The notes under the pieces were generated by a model, which saw only the letters and a list, made by a program, of their open reading frames with translations, searched no databases and was not told where the DNA came from. Shown piece after piece: positions 22,219 to 23,535 of a stretch of 23,535 nucleotides of DNA. The translations under genes and the position numbers were made by a program. Origin of the DNA: an uncultured Fretibacterium sp. GTDB lineage: Bacteria; Synergistota; Synergistia; Synergistales; Aminobacteriaceae. How positions within the stretch are numbered: position 1 is the first letter of the stretch; each line of letters starts with the position of its first letter. The DNA lies in NCBI GenBank assembly GCA_937892105.1, contig CALAUZ010000220.1, forward strand, positions 1 through 23,535, in the 5' to 3' direction.

Positions 22219-22748
22219 AGCCTTTTGTGGAGTTCATGTTCATGTTCTGCTTCAAGCCTTCTGAAGCCATATTTATTATATTGCCTTATCAATCCCACAA
22301 ACGGTAAAGCAAAAATATATAACACTCCTGCACCGACACGATTTGAAACATCTTCAACTATCGGGAAAATAAACTCGTTGAATATCAAAAGCCCTAACCC
22401 CTTCGAGGCGGGATTTTTCTTCAGATATTCATTGTTGACGGCAAAATTTGCAAGTTCTATTCCCGGCAACGTATCAAAGTTCGCTATTTCGTCCGTGTTT
22501 CCTTCATTGAACGAAATTAGTCCGGCCTTGAGCGAAAAATATCCTACAAGCTCGGAGGTGTTATTGGTACGCACTAAATAAGTCCGCATTCTTTTTAGGG
22601 CTTCATCTTCTAAAGCATAACTTTTCAGGTAATTCACAAGCCCTTCTCCGCGAACATCTTTCACCGAAAATTCTTGAATATCTTGAATGTCTCGCTCTGA
22701 AGCTCCAATATGGTCGCAATAAAAAATATTATTTCGGAGCAACGGCAT
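22170..22748 (-). CDS. GNAT-family N-acetyltransferase, possible toxin
   Basis: 192 residues with a degenerate GNAT fold: YLVRTNNTSELVGYFSLKAGL is the beta2-beta4 region, IELANFAVNNEY the beta4 strand, SKGLGLLIFNEFI (115-127) the acetyl-CoA pyrophosphate loop and helix 3, and RQYNKYGFRRL (155-165) the typical C-terminal Tyr motif. It starts inside the end of a small upstream gene (20-base overlap) with AGGAG seven bases before ATG. GNAT enzymes with a small overlapping partner on mobile elements are often toxin-antitoxin modules that acetylate aminoacyl-tRNA; peptide-modifying or resistance roles are alternatives. Substrate unknown. Confidence 0.75.
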   Translation of the reverse strand: MPLLRNNIFYCDHIGASERDIQDIQEFSVKDVRGEGLVNYLKSYALEDEALKRMRTYLVRTNNTSELVGYFSLKAGLISFNEGNTDEIANFDTLPGIELANFAVNNEYLKKNPASKGLGLLIFNEFIFPIVEDVSNRVGAGVLYIFALPFVGLIRQYNKYGFRRLEAEHEHELHKRLKPRYDSECIFMYQML

Positions 22749-22911
22749 TTTTCTGCTCCTGTGCTTTCATGATTCTCTCCATTACCTGCATACTTTCAGC
22801 CATCAGTTGAGTGTGATCGGCTGGCGGTGTGTTGCGTATCTGCTCAAACTCTTCGCGTGTAAAACTTGCTGTACTACGTCGTCCATATCTGCGACTGTCT
22901 ATTACGCTCAT
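22729..22911 (-). CDS. Small protein coupled to the acetyltransferase, candidate antitoxin
   Basis: 60 residues, start at the ATG (22911) preceded by GAGAGG; a GTG nine bases upstream overlaps that site. The N-terminus is basic (SRRYGRRSTASFTREEFEQIR), then a helical, Met/Gln-rich tail with AESMQVMERIMKAQEQ. The TASFTREEFEQIR segment could be the strand and first helix of a degenerate DNA-binding domain, but the rest does not complete a clear ribbon-helix-helix. It overlaps the acetyltransferase start by 20 bases, meaning coupled translation. Antitoxin role is inferred from arrangement only. Confidence 0.6.
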   Translation of the reverse strand: MSVIDSRRYGRRSTASFTREEFEQIRNTPPADHTQLMAESMQVMERIMKAQEQKNAVAPK

Positions 22912-22957
22912 TATTTTCACCTCTCATGAAAAACTTTATGAAAATTATACAATGTTT

Positions 22958-23535
22958 TCACGAAGCCTTCTTCAGTTCAGTACAAATAACATCACTTTTC
23001 TCTGGCGCATTTATTTTTGAACGCTCCGAAAATGTTTTGTCTAGGAAGTATAGAATCTGCTTACCATACACGGGCGGGAATCCTGCCGCAAATACTAACA
23101 TATCTCCGGGTTCCGTTATATTCTGGTACACGTCCTTTATCGGGCCGGGCAGTCTCATTATCTCGTCTGGGGTCAGAACTGCCCTCTGCACTTCCTGCTG
23201 AGACTTCGTTACGCTTTTCTTGGCAAAAATTCCCGTTCCTCCCTGAAATGATATACTTTCCTGCTCCTTGATTACCGTTGTTACTCCTAATCGGTCGGAT
23301 AAATATTTTGCCGTCTCGACTTTATTCGGGGCATAAGCGACTGTTACATGACAGTTTGATGTTATTGATTCGTCCTTGCCGTAGGCCGCATCAAGTTGGG
23401 CTTTATCCTGACATATTAAGTACGCCTTAATGTTCCACCCTCCGAAATATGCGATTGCCTGTTCAAATATCCCTAACTTCCCTAATGCTGGAAACTCGTC
23501 TAGCAACAATAACAGTCGGTGCTTGTATGGGGCTT
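22958..23535 (-). CDS. traG: TraG/VirD4 conjugative coupling protein, C-terminal part (partial)
   Basis: The frame stays open to the window edge; the N-terminal Walker A part lies beyond it. Visible: APYKHRLLLLLDEFPALGKL with the Walker B LLLLLDEF, then FGGWNIKAYLICQDKAQLDAAYG with the conserved sensor Gln, TSNCHVTVAYAPNKVETAKYLSDRLG, and a C-terminal segment PDEIMRLPGP typical of TraG/VirD4 (type IV coupling) ATPases that bring the DNA-relaxosome to the mating channel. The protein ends about 190 residues after Walker B, a normal length. It shows that the surrounding DNA is or was conjugative. The small gene and acetyltransferase downstream on the same strand may be co-transcribed with it. 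Confidence 0.92.
   Translation of the reverse strand, partial: APYKHRLLLLLDEFPALGKLGIFEQAIAYFGGWNIKAYLICQDKAQLDAAYGKDESITSNCHVTVAYAPNKVETAKYLSDRLGVTTVIKEQESISFQGGTGIFAKKSVTKSQQEVQRAVLTPDEIMRLPGPIKDVYQNITEPGDMLVFAAGFPPVYGKQILYFLDKTFSERSKINAPEKSDVICTELKKAS

Noticed and set aside
1..23535. CRISPR array, tRNA, rRNA or insertion-sequence ends
   Set aside because: No regularly spaced repeats, cloverleaf or rRNA-like sequence, and no transposase with flanking terminal inverted repeats was seen by eye.

Overview
This window looks like a stretch of a conjugative plasmid or integrative conjugative element from a diderm (Gram-negative-type) bacterium. Two things support the diderm reading: a TolC-type outer-membrane channel and a MacA-type adaptor lie in the main operon. 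The gene content resembles anaerobic gut or oral diderms such as Synergistota, but that taxonomic guess is inference. No rRNA, tRNA or CRISPR array was seen.

Left arm (1-7900), element maintenance. It holds the 3' end of an Rpn/PD-(D/E)XK nuclease gene, a ParA ATPase overlapping a ribbon-helix-helix partner, a serine resolvase with its own promoter, a 380-base C-rich and G-poor stretch, and a very long primase-like replication protein on the minus strand. The replication protein appears to contain four tandem archaeo-eukaryotic-primase-like units, of which only the third keeps the catalytic residues. Two small XRE regulators follow, and a shared operator-like motif lies upstream of both the replication gene and the first regulator.

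Centre (8017-20886), one co-oriented minus-strand run of twelve genes. Transcription order is: Nif11-type RiPP precursor with a double-glycine leader; RRE/radical SAM/SPASM maturase; atypical response regulator; short HlyD-like membrane protein; C39-peptidase ABC exporter; second NHLM-type ABC exporter; MacB-type permease; TolC; MacA; MacB-type ATPase; STAS antagonist; HATPase anti-sigma-type kinase. Apart from one 102-base gap holding a possible internal promoter, and a 35-base gap after the precursor gene, the genes are 2-24 bases apart or overlap. The suggested pathway is: the radical SAM enzyme crosslinks a core carrying three Cys-x-Cys units; the C39 transporter cuts after GG and exports to the periplasm; the MacA-MacB-TolC set carries the product across the outer membrane. 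A run of 13 G in the C39 transporter gene could switch export on and off by slippage.

Right arm (20887-23535). A divergent pair encodes an HExxH metallopeptidase-like protein and a 71-residue peptide with both a double-glycine leader motif and a C2H2 zinc-finger-like core. Then come a GNAT acetyltransferase with a small overlapping upstream partner (possible toxin-antitoxin pair) and the C-terminal part of a TraG/VirD4 coupling protein. Conjugation and replication genes on both sides indicate that the RiPP operon is mobile cargo.
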